Program-made: the position numbers and the translations under genes
NCBI GenBank assembly: GCA_934589325.1
Contig: CAKTNU010000118.1
Location: 1-6,121, forward strand
Reading direction: 5' to 3'
Length of the DNA stretch: 6,121 nucleotides
DNA from: an uncultured Oscillospiraceae bacterium
Lineage (GTDB): Bacteria; Bacillota_A; Clostridia; Oscillospirales; Oscillospiraceae
The notes under the pieces: model-generated
Seen by the model: only the letters and a program-made list of their open reading frames with translations
Databases searched by the model: none
What the model was told of the DNA's origin: nothing
Shown here: positions 6,061-6,121 of the stretch, piece after piece
Position numbering within the stretch: the stretch's first letter is position 1
How the letters are laid out: the number at the start of each line of letters is the position of its first letter

Positions 6061-6093
6061 AATCCGGCAACTCTAAAAGAGCTGCCGGATTTT
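6061..6093 (+). terminator. Terminator-like hairpin at the end of the repeat array
   Basis: AATCCGGCA (6061-6069) pairs with TGCCGGATT (6083-6091). After one mismatch the stem continues CTCT/AGAG with an AAA loop, and a TTTT run (6090-6093) follows on the + strand. No + strand gene precedes it within 2 kb after the terminator at 4097-4161, so it would end either an RNA transcribed from the array or nothing. It overlaps the right arm of the bounding inverted repeat. Confidence 0.6.
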
Positions 6094-6121
6094 GAGCGGA
6101 GCGGACTTTGCTCCGACGTGG

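Larger units (their letters stand above)
5738..6100. repeat. 12-base inverted repeat bounding the hairpin array
   Basis: TCCGCTCAAAAT (5738-5749) and ATTTTGAGCGGA (6089-6100) are perfect reverse complements enclosing 339 bases. This resembles a small non-autonomous mobile element, but no target-site duplication is visible next to the ends, and related TTTTGAG junctions also occur inside (5977-5983, diverged at 5779-5785). It may therefore be a by-product of the modular repeat. Confidence 0.5.
5690..6121. other. Gene-free region made of hairpin modules
   Basis: No credible protein gene is seen in these 432 bases. A - strand frame is open from 6072 to 5743, but it has no start with an SD and only reflects the two repeat copies being 198 bases (66 codons) apart. 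The region holds, left to right: an AT-rich leader of the acetyltransferase gene, a weak bulged stem (5747-5755 with 5770-5780), repeat unit A, a diverged hairpin module B, a hairpin with a GCGA loop (5923-5938), repeat unit C, a terminator-like hairpin, and a short CGGAGC/GCTCCG hairpin (6097-6102 with 6110-6115) at the edge. Confidence 0.7.

Noticed and set aside
5743..6072. Open - strand frame with a repeated peptide-like segment (LAPPSQIEP..LGFDLV twice)
   Set aside because: The repetition follows from DNA repeats spaced by a multiple of three. Differences between copies are mostly non-synonymous and fall in hairpin loops, there is no start with an SD, and the frame runs straight through hairpin arms. 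Best read as a spurious ORF.

Overview
The window looks like chromosomal DNA from an anaerobic, probably gut-associated member of the Firmicutes (class Clostridia). The grounds are AGGAGG-type ribosome binding sites, oxygen-sensitive enzyme types (an SDH/fumarate-reductase-like flavoprotein, a flavodoxin-ferredoxin fusion) and an AEC carrier. The assignment is inference from gene content. No rRNA, tRNA or phylogenetic marker is present, and other anaerobes are possible.

Left part (1-4170, + strand): a tightly packed four-gene cluster, probably one operon, whose promoter lies off the left edge. It holds the C-terminal part of a short-chain dehydrogenase/reductase (SDR), a second complete SDR (352-1119), a 651-residue FAD-dependent oxidoreductase of the fumarate reductase/succinate dehydrogenase superfamily starting at a TTG codon (1132-3087), and an AEC-family membrane carrier (3118-4032). 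Intergenic gaps are 16, 12 and 30 bases. The likely logic is that the carrier moves an organic anion, the two SDRs interconvert alcohol and ketone groups, and the flavoprotein adds or removes hydrogen across a carbon-carbon bond. The substrate cannot be named from sequence. A strong branched hairpin with A and T tracts on either side (about 4097-4161) ends this operon and the convergent gene beyond it.

Middle and right part (4247-5689, - strand): an EFR1-type flavodoxin plus 2[4Fe-4S] ferredoxin fusion with a recognisable promoter, preceded on the same strand by a GNAT N-acetyltransferase. These two genes rarely use the isoleucine codon ATA (2 of 22 and 3 of 18), whereas two genes of the left operon use it for most isoleucines (12 of 22 and 20 of 28). 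The convergent terminator is therefore also a compositional boundary.

Right end (5690-6121): about 430 bases without a credible gene, filled with a modular repeat. Two 86-base direct copies lie 198 bases apart. Each carries a long hairpin followed by a purine-rich tail, a third diverged hairpin-plus-tail module lies between them, and a perfect 12-base inverted repeat (5738-5749 and 6089-6100) bounds the block. A terminator-like hairpin lies just inside the right end. A fragment of the same vocabulary recurs at 5085-5130. This array is the least explained structure in the window.
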